A DNA stretch of 64,000 bases from Plazaster borealis. Its lineage: Eukaryota > Echinodermata > Asteroidea > Forcipulatida > Labidiasteridae. Each line of letters starts with the position of its first letter. The first letter of the stretch is position 1. Location: contig CM037463.1 in NCBI GenBank assembly GCA_021014325.1, positions 3,529,001 through 3,593,000 on the forward strand. The letters are read 5' to 3'. Both the position numbers and the translations under genes were made by a program. Below are positions 31,201-41,900 of the stretch, piece by piece. Below the pieces are notes generated by a model. The model was not told the origin of the DNA, did not search any database, and saw only the letters and a program-made list of their open reading frames with translations.

Positions 31201-33857
31201 ATGGAAGAGCACGAGCTACTGATGGAAGAACAGGTAATGAGGTAACCATACCGAGATACCTAACCATGTTTATTTTGTTTATCAGAACCAACATTTCTTC
31301 ATGAGAAAGATGATTTCAAATGGTTTTCATATTTTCTTACTTCATTTTCCCTTGGATTTTTTTCACAGAACTCGGGAAAGTACTGAGTATACTTCATTTG
31401 CCTGTGGATTTTTTTCACAGAACTCAGGAAAGTATTGAGTATACAGTGCTTAATACACATTGGTGTAAGGGTAAAAACAAATTACATTTATCCCCGATGC
31501 AAAGTTAACATCTATTAAATCGTTGCGGTACCTGCTGCTAACACACAGGATTCCAACTGCCTCTAGCCACCGGGCTAGCTCAGTGGTCTAGTGGTAAGAC
31601 ATCTGCTCTAGCAAGGCAAAGGTCGTGGATTTGAATCCCACCCGAGAAACTGTGTATTAGGATCTCAAGACCATTAAACCCCATGGTCTGAACAGCCAAG
31701 AAGGAAATGACCAACGACCTTTCGTGTTTGCCTTCTCTTTTTCCCCACAGATATCCCCCTTTTTAGTCTACCTCATTCACACAATAATTACTTTTTCTCC
31801 CTCTTTCCATATTTGATTTTGTCCTTTGTGTTTCCAACCTCTTGTGGTCAAACCTGCCCCTCCCCTGTACCCCCCCCCCTTGTCACCCTCTTCATTGTTC
31901 ATCCCTTGCTTTTTTTGTGTGCTTTCTGCCTCTCTCTCTTTTCTTTTATTTCTACTAGACTGCTTCTGTTACACCAGTCTACCTGTTTATGTGAGTTGTA
32001 TTGTCGTTTATCCTTTGAGAAAGACTCCGCTAGGGTCGAAACGTCGGCAACTAATTATTGTTTTGCTTTTCCTTTACTATGTAAAGCTTCAAATTTTGCT
32101 CACTCACGCTCTTGTCTTTCCTTCAGAATCTTGACTGTGACTTCACAAAGATTATGTCCCTCTTGAGTGTCCATGACTCGGGTATTTCCCTCCGCGAGGC
32201 AACAACATGCCCAGTTTGCCTGGACTTGTACCTGTACCCCAACGTGTGCATTCCCTGTCAGCACATCTTCTGTGAACCATGCTTACGCCAGCTTGCCCAG
32301 GCTGTGCAGTCGCCCACGACACCATGCCCGCTCTGCAGGACAATCATTCAGCATGTCAAGGCACATGAAAGTGAGTTATACACAAGTTCAAATTCAGTTT
32401 TGTGATCCACTCAGGTTCCAATAGAGAAGAGTCCTTATAATAATAGCGGCTTCTTATATAGTGCTCAAATCCGTCACTCAGTGACGTTCATGGCGCTCCA
32501 ACCTTATTACCCCAGATCACTGGGGCATTTATTTTATTCCTTTAACCATCTAAGCTCCCTGGGGAGTATACAGCCTGTGCTGCAAAATATGTAGCGCACT
32601 AAGCTAAATCAATCACATGAACCATCTCTGCCCTCACAGGTATGCATTTACCCCTGGGTGAAGAGAAGCAATTATAGTTGGGTGTCTTGCTCAAGGACAC
32701 AAGTGTCATGACCGGGGTTCGAACCCACACCCTGATGACTCAGCCAGCAGAACTTGAGTCCGATGCTCTAAACCGCTCGGCCACGACACGCTTTAGAAAT
32801 GGGGAAAAAGTCTCTCACCCATGTGAAAATGGTGTAAAATGCCAAATGGTGTATGTGAAAAAACAATTGATGTGTCATTTCAAATATATGGTCTACAGAG
32901 AAATTTCAGTGCATTCCTGAATTGTGATGATATGCATTCAAACTGGCATTGTATTTGAGCTTGTGACTGGTGCAGAAATTCCTCTTTGGAATGTACAGAC
33001 CCATATGTTTTTGCTGTACATTGCACCATGTTTCAAATTTTGCTCTGAAAGAGTATAAAAATAAAATGATATTTTACACCATTTTAACTCGAGGTTAGAG
33101 ACTTTTAACTTTTTCCCCACTTTTATGAGGACTCTATATTGGAAAATGAGTGCAGCACACAACTCATTTTGACCTTGGAGCCCCTCTTTAATAATTTGTA
33201 TAAATCCTTGCAGACCGCGCAACCCTCTCCTCGTTACAGACCCATCCTACCATCAAAAAGATAATGTATAAAAATATGTAATAAAATGTAATTCTTGTAA
33301 AATAAACGATGGCTGTTCATTTGGAAAAGCTCAAAGTATTATTGAAAATCATGGAATTGTTGGTTATATTTCTTGTCATGCAGAAACAAAAAATTATCAT
33401 TTTAAGATTTCCTACCATTGGCTAGAGATATATTATTTTATTTCCAAGTATATTTAATTAACACTCTCCAGGTTGTATGGTCTAATGTCAGTGGTGATAC
33501 TTCAGTTCCTTTAAATAAAAATATTAATTGATATTCTTATTTGTCTCAGCGCTAACGACTGCAATCCAAGAGGCATTTCCTCGCATGATAGCCCTCCGCA
33601 AACAGAACGAGAGAAAAACACTGAACAAGTCCTACCCTCTCCCCGGTGACGCATTAAACACCCCTATGTCAACATGGTTTAACCACATGCTGAGGGGTCA
33701 CACCAGGAGACACAATACAATGGGACTGCACCATTCCAGGTGGAGAGGTAGACAAGAAGTTGGGGTGGTGTGGCAGATTGGGGCAGCCTGTGTACTGATG
33801 ACAGCTCTTGTTGGGCTTACAGGTGTTTTTCTGTTTTCTATCATGCTGTATTCATGA
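28086..33857 (+). CDS. RNF180: RNF180-like RING E3 ubiquitin ligase, five coding exons, complete
   Basis: Exons 28086-28283, 29600-30644, 31046-31233, 32127-32370 and 33550-33857 join to 1983 bases, 660 residues (human is about 590). The N-terminal zinc-ribbon-like part uses C15-x2-C18 in exon 1 and C76-x2-C79 in exon 2 ([20 protein letters not shown]), as in RNF180. A long Ser/Thr-rich disordered region fills the rest of exon 2. A basic block [20 protein letters not shown] follows in exon 3. The C3HC4 RING (C505, C508, C518/C521, H523, C526, C529, C544, C547) is in exon 4. The C-terminus is a single membrane segment (about 630-657), so it is probably a tail-anchored ER-type ligase. RNF180 (Rines) ubiquitinates ZIC2 and monoamine oxidase A in mammals; substrates here are unknown. 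A possible 5'-UTR acceptor lies at 28051-28052. Exon 3 could instead start at 31031 (same phase, five more residues). Confidence 0.95.
28338..28554. mobile_element. Inverted-repeat element in RNF180 intron 1
   Basis: ACATTAGGGAGCTTTCGTTT TGGACGACGGATGGTTCTGC faces the near-exact complement ending GAAAACTCCCTAATGT. 217 bp; CG-rich inside. Confidence 0.88.
28800..28920 (-). mobile_element. SINE-A copy in RNF180 intron 1
   Basis: TGTCTTGCTTAAGGACACAAG, GGGACTCGAACCCACACTC, GATCAGAAACACCAGAGCTTG. Confidence 0.82.
29600..30644 (+). CDS. RNF180: RNF180 exon 2 (large central exon)
   Basis: Residues 67-414. Begins with the second Cys pair ([13 protein letters not shown]), then [11 protein letters not shown] as in RNF180, then about 280 low-conservation Ser/Thr/Glu-rich residues. 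The open frame extends 306 bases upstream of the acceptor (TTTACAG), which is intronic. Donor GAGG|GTGAGG, phase 1. Confidence 0.92.
30724..30905 (+). mobile_element. Family-4 TTAA element (AGAGGGGC), left part
   Basis: TTAAAGAGGGGCTTCAAGGTC, CAGTTTTGTGATGCACTCAT, GAxGTCTCTAACCTC. Matches 32930-33191 inverted. Confidence 0.82.
31046..31233 (+). CDS. RNF180: RNF180 exon 3
   Basis: Encodes the family's basic helix [20 protein letters not shown] followed by an acidic Glu/Met-rich tail. Phase 1 in, 0 out. Two acceptors fit the phase (before 31046 or before 31031). Both lack a good pyrimidine tract, so the 5' edge is uncertain. Confidence 0.82.
31330..31655 (+). mobile_element. SINE-B copy in RNF180 intron 3
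   Basis: tRNA-like block 31570-31650 (GGCTAGCTCAGTGGTCTAGT GGTAAGAC, GGATTTGAATCCC) preceded by a duplicated CACAGAACTCxGGAAAGTAxTGAGTATAC module. Confidence 0.82.
31960..32100 (+). repeat. TCGAAACGTCGG-type dispersed repeat end
   Basis: CTTTGAGAAAGACTCCGCTA GGGTCGAAACGTCGG precedes RNF180 exon 4. The word is common near Penelope-type elements of invertebrates (remembered association, unverified). Confidence 0.4.
32127..32370 (+). CDS. RNF180: RNF180 exon 4 (RING finger)
   Basis: Encodes the whole C3HC4 [47 protein letters not shown]. The Pro after the third Cys of the CP-L-C motif and the Ile after CPVC-like spacing are typical of E2-binding RINGs. Acceptor TTTCCTTCAG, donor GTGAGT. Confidence 0.95.
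32378..33191. mobile_element. Family-4 TTAA elements, one interrupted by a SINE
   Basis: 32378-32425 and 32800-32915 are two parts of one family-4 copy, split by SINE-A (32430-32795). 32930-33191 is another copy in reverse, ending GGAGCCCCTCTTTAA. Confidence 0.78.
32430..32795 (-). mobile_element. SINE-A, long form with TAATAATA-CTTCTTATATAG tail
   Basis: Tail CTTCTTATATAGTGCTCAAA TCCGTCACTCAGTGACG, middle CCCTGGGGAGTATACAGCC, head GTCATGACCGGGGTTCGAAC ... CGCTCGGCCACGACACG. About 365 bp. Confidence 0.88.
33550..33857 (+). CDS. RNF180: RNF180 exon 5 (C-terminus with membrane anchor)
   Basis: Residues 559-660. The segment [12 protein letters not shown]...YPLPG matches the post-RING part of RNF180, and [20 protein letters not shown] begins a terminal membrane helix ending two residues before the stop region (LYS, TGA). 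Confidence 0.93.
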
Positions 33858-33949
33858 CCGCAACATTGTGCCACTTCATAGTGTTGAATAAGACTTTTAA
33901 AAAAAAATGTTTGCGGTAACAGCATGTAGGTTAATCTCTTTTTTGAGTA

Positions 33950-34045
33950 AGTGTGGTCCCGATAGGAACCGGTGGACTCAACGTTTCGAACGGTATACTC
34001 TGTCCGTCATCAAGAGAAAGTAGTGTTGACCAAAGGAATCTCTGT
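33950..34045 (+). repeat. ACGTTTCGAACGG dispersed repeat (pair with 39480-39560)
   Basis: ACCGGTGGACTCAACGTTTC GAACGG at this locus; the inverted form GAAACGTTGAGTCCATCGGTTC near 39505. Confidence 0.55.
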
Positions 34046-34129
34046 GTACCTTTTGGGCACCAATTCTTAATTGGGCTACAACACTTTTTGTCTGCATTAC
34101 AGAGTTACTTTTCAATTACTTACAATAGT

Positions 34130-34275
34130 CTTTATAGACCGTGCAAGTCTTGCGCGTATTCAAACATTTTTGGGACCACTTTGGTCCAACGCACGATGCT
34201 TTAACGCGTAAAGGAAACAAACTCACGCGCTTTAACGGATCCCAATGTTCAAATACGCACGAGACTTGCACAGTC
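34130..34275. mobile_element. TATAGACxGTGCAAGTCT element, palindromic copy
   Basis: TATAGACCGTGCAAGTCTTG CGCGTATTC to GAATxCGCACGAGACTTGCACAGTCT, with TTTGGGACCACTTTGGTCCAA inside. Confidence 0.85.
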
Positions 34276-34879
34276 TGTTGAAAATTGCAAACACAGTATT
34301 TTTTAATTACCAGCAAATTTGGACGGCCTATTATTATTATGATTTTATCCTTACATTGATGCATGATTAATAAATACCTCGGAGAGTTTATGCACTCCGA
34401 TTGGTCAAAGACTGGTCACGCGATGGTGTATTAACATGTGATATAACTTCTGGCTTTGTTGTAAACTAGCGAATAAATGGCCCTTAAACAAGCATATTTT
34501 GTACAAGTTCTGTATGCACTGTGCACTGTGCTTGTTGTGCGGGGAACTTTTAAAATCAACTATTTTATTTGGCTCAGTCCATAAACAGTGGCTAGCCACC
34601 AACCCGGTCATTACCACGCAGTGAAGACTGGCTCCTCACACTGTTATTGCCTAATTAACAATGTATAATCGGTGCTTTGGGAGTCTTGTTGGGAAAGAAA
34701 ATCCACTGGCACTTTGGGTTGGATCTGAACCCACCAAACCCACCCATTCTAAGTCTTAACCCCTCATCCACCAAGTGTGCATGGTGACAAGAAGCCAGTT
34801 TGAATCCTGCACCCTTGCATTGATGTATGATAAACACTGTATACACAGTACTTTCCGAGTCCATACGCTAATCGGGTTA

Positions 34880-35060
34880 CAGGGTTCCCCCCAGGTTTTT
34901 TCAAAACTGGGGGAATTCCGGACCCAAATTTTCCAAATTTGGCCGAAGCACGCTGAATTGAAACAAGGTCTTCTGAATGTTTTCTACTTGGTGTTTATCT
35001 TGGCTTTAAAAGCCCTACTGTGCAATCTGGAGCATTCTATGGTTTTCTCTTGATGCTTTT
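34880..35060 (+). repeat. GGGTTCTCCCCAGG dispersed repeat (copies at 62465-62645, 22670-22735)
   Basis: CCCCAGGTTTTTTCAAAACT, GGACCCAAATT, GAAGCACGCTGAA, TGTGCAATCTGGAGCATTCT: over 85 percent identical by eye to 62465-62645. Confidence 0.82.
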
Positions 35061-35328
35061 AGTTAAATTATTTGTATCGGTCGAAATTTGCGTGTATCGG
35101 CACGCAAATCGTATGTATCGGCTCGATACGCTAGCTTGTGCATGGGGAGAACTTCGGGTTAAATTTGATCCCATGACCGTTTCTGCTGTCAATTTCTAGA
35201 GAAGATGTCTTTAACGCTACGAGAGGCAAACTATTTCTACATCATTGCTAAAATCTTGTGCCACATTTGACTGTGGATATGCAACCATTATTGTGTGTGA
35301 AATGAACTTTATGAATTTTTAACGCCAA

Positions 35329-35334
35329 AATAAA
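35329..35334 (+). promoter_or_regulatory. RNF180: Candidate polyadenylation signal, RNF180
   Basis: AATAAA about 1.5 kb after the stop. A second AATAAA lies at 35555-35560. Either could end the 3' UTR; the intervening DNA contains repeats. Confidence 0.35.
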
Positions 35335-35699
35335 TTAATTAAGTATTATTCTGTTTGTATATTGGATGGATAGACGATGTATTATTGCACATCATGTACC
35401 GAAGAATGAAATCAAAAGTGATATAAAGTTTCAATTTAAAAAAAAATCTTTGAAAAAGTATAAAATTTCAAACAATGCCAATATATTTATAAAATTTAAA
35501 TTATATGCAATACTGTCAACGTGATATTTTTTTTTAAACATGAAGTGAAGGGTGAATAAAGTATATATTATAATTTTCTTAGAATGTTTTGTTTTCCTCC
35601 GCATTTTAAAGTAAAACTTGAAATTATGCAAAGTGCGAACAGATAATAAAGATCACCTTGTTGCAGCACCATTGAATGAGATCTCAATTTACCTCTAAA

Positions 35700-35930
35700 C
35701 TGTTGTAATAATAATAATAATAATATTATTAATAGTGGCTTCTTATATAGCGCTCATATCCGTCACTCAGTGACGCTCAAGGCGCTTCAACATTCAGTAT
35801 TTTCCTGCAAGGTATGTGGGGCTACGTAAGTATGAGACCTACTCCTTTACATAGCACCATGTAATAGTTAACAAGGTGCTGTGGCGCAATATGCAGCCAA
35901 TCAAACCAGGAACACCGGGATATGTGTCAG
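35700..35930 (-). mobile_element. SINE tail module, CTTCTTATATAGCGC
   Basis: (TAA)n then GGCTTCTTATATAGCGCTCA TATCCGTCACTCAGTGACG. Lacks the tRNA-like head. Confidence 0.7.
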
Positions 35931-36589
35931 AAAAAGAAAAACAAGTAAAACAGAAAAAAAGAAGAAGTGATTTTAGACATTTACTCAAACAAAATAGTCT
36001 TCAACTAACTCAACATATCTTAGAATCATAACAACCCATTTATTATATCTACACTGATTAGACTTTGCACTGTACATTATTTAAAACGACAATTTTTTGA
36101 ATACTTTAAAAACTTTTAATTTTACAATACTTCAATCCAGTAGCACCTGTTTTTTCAATTAATTTTATTTCCATAATATTTTGTGTGAAATAAAATAAAT
36201 AGGTACATTTATAAGTGAAAGTTACATCATCTGTATTTTGGCAGAGAATTCCTAGATTCCATGTTTATGCTTCAATGTAAACAGAAAGATGTATTTTTTG
36301 AAGAGTGTTTGACCTTTTATTTGAACTTTTGCCAATTGATGAATATGCAAAAATAATTTGCATATTCATTAACAGGTTATCATCCAGCGATAAGCATCAA
36401 GTATTGTATTGTGTACAACATTAAATTCTTTTCTCTGTTCAAAACTTTAAATCAATATCTTGGTTGGAAAGGTGTGACATAAAAACATTCTATATTTTAT
36501 TTTATTTTTTCCAGCTAATATTAGGCATGATATTTTAATGAGTACACGGGCTAACCTATGAAGGGTACAGGCTTGAAATAACACAAAGG

Positions 36590-36730
36590 CCTTGGAGGCC
36601 TCAGTTACCCTGGTCTTGGCCTTGGTGCCCTTTCAGAAGTTTTCCATAGACTTTAAGATTTTCCAATGGAAGTGCCCTTTGCAAATGAAAGTGGCCTTGC
36701 CCTCTCAAAGATGAAATTCCAGGCCAGAGG
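36590..36730. repeat. GGCCTTGGTGCCC dispersed repeat (copy c)
   Basis: TGGTCTTGGCCTTGGTGCCC to GATGAAATTCCAGGCC. Colinear with 20970-21115. Confidence 0.75.
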
Positions 36731-37054
36731 AAGAATAGCATGCCTGAAAAATACAGATTATGCAACCTTAAACATCTGACACATTTTTGTACTTAAAAAC
36801 CCCAACATTTTATCACAATTAGGGTTGTAACACATTTTTCTTTTTGGGGGTTCAGTCTGTACCAAGTGAATAACATTAATTCATTTCATTTTCAAGCAAA
36901 ATAGTAAAACTCTTAAACATATGAATAAATATTACCAATCATTGTTTGCATTTTACACTTTTTGTTGTACAAGCCACAGTTTTTCAAAAGTTAGTTAATC
37001 AAGATTCATATTCTATACATCACACAACACACCTCTATTTCAGAAACTGTAAGG

Positions 37055-37390
37055 GTGGGGAATTATATTGATTATGGAAGACGAAACACTAGTACAGTCG
37101 ACTACCGTTATAACAAGATCGCTGGGACTGGCCAAATTACCTATTACGTTGTTATAAAAGGACAGCAAAACAAAGAAACACAAAGCAGAAATGAGATTCA
37201 GAACTTCAGAATGTACTCTTTTTACGCAGAACCTCTTTATAACAGTGATCTTTACAACGATTTGATGGTATATGCATATTTATCATTCCCCTATCTCTCA
37301 GAAATATGGCTGGGACCTGCAGCATCAAACATATGGTCGTTGATATTAGATTGGTATGCCTGCCCCAATGCCACACTTGGGTGGCTTTGA
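37055..37390 (+). other. Open frame of 111 codons over a CGTTATAAC-type repeat, not called a gene
   Basis: CTACCGTTATAACAAGATCG CTGG and TTATAACAGTGATCTTTAC suggest a degenerate inverted-repeat element. No domain recognised. Followed by three GTGCACACATT words (37394-37430). Confidence 0.4.
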
Positions 37391-37429
37391 TTGTGCACAC
37401 ATTGTGCACACATTGTGCACACATTTTGG

Positions 37430-37765
37430 GAAGATTTAAACAAGAACAAGTAATAAAGCACCACTGCACTTTCTCAATGTAATGGGGATAGGGTCACACC
37501 TATCTGGCAGTCAAATAATATTGACATAATAACGCCCTCTATCACTATTACACCAGTGCACAGCTGCACTGGGGGTGGGGGAAGGAGGTTCACACATTTT
37601 GGGAAGATTTAAACAATGAGTAAAGCACCTCTGCACTTTCTAAATGTAATGGGGATAGGGGAGGGGGTTACACCTATCTGGCAGTCAAATAATATTGACA
37701 TAATAACGCCCTCTATCACTATTACACCAGTGCAACAAGGTGTACTCGCATATGGCCCTAGCCGG
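37430..37765. repeat. Tandem duplication, ~175-bp unit
   Basis: TTTGGGAAGATTTAAACAA, GTAATGGGGATAGGG, CACACCTATCTGGCAGTCAA, AATAACGCCCTCTATCACTA occur twice in order (37427 and 37599 onward). Confidence 0.85.
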
Positions 37766-37904
37766 AAATCGAACCAGAGCCACAGTAGTGAGAGGCGAGT
37801 GTTTTACACAGTAGCCACCCATGCCATATGATCTTGTTGCAAGGTGCAAATTGTCTATACAACCTTTTGACAGCGGCACTAACAGAGGATGCAAGATATG
37901 TTCA

Positions 37905-38200
37905 TCGAGGGTAGGGGAGGGGGGGGGGGAAAGAAGGGTGAGCTTTAATTTAAGGGGAGCAAACATTAACTTTTAATGTAATTTTGTACTGCTGAAAAAT
38001 GATTGACTCAACACAATGACAGACTTACAACAGTGTTATTCTTGAGCTGAGGTAATACAAATAAAATTGCATCAATAAATTGCATTAATATGTGTGCAAT
38101 GGTTTGGGGTTAAATTCAATTTTGGCCATCGGGGGAAAACAGTTGAAAATTTGGGGGGGTGGGGCAATGACAGTAGTGCCGCCGCTGAACACTGATGCAA
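37905..38200. repeat. Dispersed repeat (partner of 2885-3235)
   Basis: AATGACAGACTTACAACAG, TTGGCCATCGGGGG, GTGCCGCCGCTGAAC, with G-runs at 37918. It lies just beyond the PPIP5K stop, possibly within its 3' UTR. Confidence 0.68.
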
Positions 38201-38318
38201 TACATTTTCAAACAGTCTTGAAGTACTGCACAACACATTGCTGTCAATGTACAGGTGTAAATAGAGCAAGCTATTGCATTAGAGCCATTTCCAGGTATCC
38301 ATACACACTTCAAACTCT

Positions 38319-38959
38319 TCACATGTTTGTAGGCGTCTGTAAGTCTTGCATGTCCGCGTCCATACTCTCTCCATGCCTGGTATCAACTGTCAGCCCTTCA
38401 TGTATTTTTTTCTTCTTCTCCGGACCCTTGACGTTGCGGGGTGTTAAAAGATTCTCCGTTTCCATTGGCTCTTCCTGGTCTAGGCAGTTTGAACCGCGAC
38501 TCTGCTGCCGTTTCCTTGGCAGCAAGCCCTCCTGGCTTTCATCCTCGGCCACGTAACCGTCAGGCATCTGTTCCGACAGACTGTTACCTCTGTTCGCCTT
38601 ACTCAGGCTGTCTTTCCTCTTCACCTTGTCCACTAGCTCCATGAAATCAAAATGCTGAGAGTTGTTCTCTGTCGGGGAGGGGAGTGCGCTCGAGGTGTTG
38701 GAAGACGGATTGCTTGTGGATCGGCTGTAGAGGGAGCCGTCAGACTCACGACCGAACGACAACGGCGTAGGAAGCACCCTCCGTGGAGTGAAGGTGTTGA
38801 GCTGGTAGGACTGGCGTGGGGTGGTGCTCTCCGGGGTCAGGGCACCGTTTTGCGTGAAGCGTTCCAAGAAACTGTCAATCTGCTTGAGGGAGAGACAATT
38901 GTGCAGCGTCTCTAGAGGTAAGATGGACGGTACTTGCATTTGATGGTCAAGTGGTATAC
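38319..38959 (-). CDS. PPIP5K: PPIP5K last exon, conserved C-terminal motif and disordered tail
   Basis: 212 residues and TGA. Starts with [20 protein letters not shown], then [10 protein letters not shown], the C-terminal motif shared with vertebrate PPIP5[13 protein letters not shown] matches the TPAKILPTPP motif. The remaining 130 residues are charged and disordered ([19 protein letters not shown]). Confidence 0.93.
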
Positions 38960-41900
38960 CTGTGATTGGGTGATATTGAGATAAATATCAATAGGTTCAA
39001 CTGTGCCATAACATCTGCTGGGCCCACTTTCATAGAGCTGCTCAAGCAGAGAAGTTTGCTGAACAATTTTCTGCTTAGCAAAACTTAGCAGGAAACCAGT
39101 CACTGACAGTACATGTGGAAGTGTATTTTGGCTGATAACCTTATTCTGATAAGCATAATTGTTTTGGTTAAGCTACCTTTTGTACTTAAGCAGCTCCATG
39201 AAAGTGCACCGCATTTTACAAAAATCATTTAAGCTTACTAAAACATAAAAACAATCAACAAACTTTTTCTTTTTTTAAATCTTACCTACCTATCAAAATT
39301 GTTTTAGCCCATTACGCCAAACATACCTTTTTTAAAGCCAGAAATCTTTTTCCCTACACTAATATTACAAACAAAATATAAACAACCAAGAAGAATAAAA
39401 CAAAAATCTTCACAGCCCAATGCATCCAGCATCTACGGCTCACCGCACTCTCCCTTATAACCCCTTAGGCCCAGTTGGAATCCAGCAGTCTCCTGACGAC
39501 CGACAGAAACGTTGAGTCCATCGGTTCTTCTCAGAACCACCAATAACTTAAAAGAGATCTATCTACATGGTGTCACCGCAAATTTCTTATGTTTAACGAA
39601 TCTTTTGACTTGTATTGGTTCACCCAAGTCGAATGTTCTCTTACCTATCAATTTGGAAACACTTTCAAATCACTGTGATTTCACCTTACACAGAGACATG
39701 TGAGACTCTGCTTACCACTGAATTCTGCGCCTACAGGGCAAGTGCTGAATTTCTGCATTAGCTGTATAAGCGAAGCATGCCTAATAACGTGGAGTGTGCA
39801 TGTCCACAAGTAAAAAGTCCCAGCTACTCTGTGAAATACACTTGGCGTAAGCGCGGAATTCCCTACTTCCGTAAATGCCTACTCTTTGCTTCTGGTAAGC
39901 AGAGCCATGAAATTGGGCCCAGGGCCAAATTTCATAAAGGCTGTAAGCACAAAAACTTGCTAAGCACAGAAAAGTATTACTTAACAGAAACAGGTTACCA
40001 GCCAAAATTACATTAAGTTTACATTATTGTGACTGGTGCCCCACTCAATTTTTGCTTAGCAAAGAAATTTGTCAAGCAGTATTTTCTGCTGAACAGCTTT
40101 ATGAAATTGGGCCCAGCTCTTCTTGGCTCACTACCCAAGTAGAGCCAAGTTAAATGATCTCTTCAATTCTCCAACCCCCACCACCCTCTCCATTTTTGCA
40201 ACACTTTCACATCACTGTGGTTTTACCTTGTGCAGAGAAATGTGAGGCTCTCCTCAGCAGCTCTTCTTGGCTGACGACCCAGTTAGCATCACCAGGATTG
40301 TCCCCGTCTGCCTGGCGGAGGTTAGGGGCACTCTGGACCCCCAGCAACCCCTTGCTGCTCTTGGATGGCTGATGGTCTGAAAATGGGAATGGGTAAATGT
40401 AAGTTGACGACATTTCATTTATCAGGGATGAGATCTAAAGAATGTGAAAATTCCTGGAAAATGGCTTGTGGGTCTGGGTTCCCCCTTGTTCAAGACCAAG
40501 AACCTCCCAGATGTTACAATTCAGAACGTTTATTAGTCTTGGTACAAGACGTTCTCGTTGAGTTAGTAAAACCATAAAACCATAGGGTCTGCATACACTC
40601 AACACTACACACGTTGCAACTATTCCACCGATAGAGGGCGTTCTCTGGAAGCCGCGAACCCGGGTGAGATCTGGAAGCTTTCCCAACAGCACCCGCTATT
40701 CTTCGATGCGTGCGGCGCAGCGCGGGGAATCGCGATAAATGAGTGATAATGAACAACAACGTCTTGCACCAAGACTAGACATTTATAGACTCGGTGCATC
40801 ACCAGAAATACAAAACTACAGGTTTGGACACAATGTGGACTATTTCTTTCTCCCTTTTGGTGAATGCTTTACTTTTTCTAGAAAATCCTGAAATCAGGAA
40901 AATCCTGAGAAGTCACACGCCTGCATTCTTGCAGTATGGAGTTGGTAATGTTTTCCTCAGTCAGGTGCAATTCATTTGGAGAATGCCTTTAAGACCATGT
41001 TTTAGTGCAACTTAAAGAGAAATGTAAAGGCAAAAGTTTCACATCTCACTCACAGACAGAGTCAAATGCATGGAAAAACGAAAGACAACTGGAGACTAAA
41101 GACATCGTGAGGAACAGTTCAACAAGCTAAATGGAAAGAAAAGACAACTGGGCACCTATTTCATAGAGCTGCTTAAGCACCCAAAGTAGCTAAGCAAAAT
41201 AAAAATATGCTTTACCAGAATAAGGTTACCAGCCAAAATAGCCTTTTAAATGTACCATTTGTGACTGTTTATTCTGCTTATTTTTGCTTTGCAGAAAATG
41301 TTTAAGCAATATTTGCTGCTTAGGCAGCTCTATGAAATTGGGCCTAGAGCGCGAGTCCAGTGGGCTTAACTGCTCGGCAATGAAACGCCACATCATGAAC
41401 ATTTGCTTCGCAAGTTTATACAAGTACCATTCATGCTTTCCTTATAAAAATAATAATATTAATAATAATAAGTATAATTATATTTTACATGTGACAATAA
41501 AACATTAATAATAATAATAATGGTGGTGGCTTCTTATAAATCGATCAAATCCGTCCCTCTGTGACGCTCATGGCGCTCCAACATTATTACCCCTGGTCAC
41601 TGGGCCATTTATTTCATTCCTTAAACCATCTCAGCTCCCTGGGGAGTATACAGCCTGTGCTGCCAAGTAATATAGCGCACCAAGCTAAATCAATCACAAG
41701 AACAATCTCTGCCTTCACAGGTACCCATTAATAGCCCTGGGTAAAGAGAAGCAATTATAGTTAAGTGTCTTGCTCAAGGACACAAGTGTCATGACCAGGA
41801 TTTGATCCCACACCCTGATGACTCGGCAACCAGAACTTGAGTCCGATGCACTCAACCGCTCACCCCAACAAGCCACAGAAACAAGTAACAACAAAATTTA

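Noticed and set aside
37055..37390. 111-codon frame as a gene
   Set aside because: Contains CGTTATAAC repeat-element words; no domain; stops inside a short tandem repeat.
38092..38556. 154-codon plus frame
   Set aside because: Shadow of the last PPIP5K exon on the other strand.
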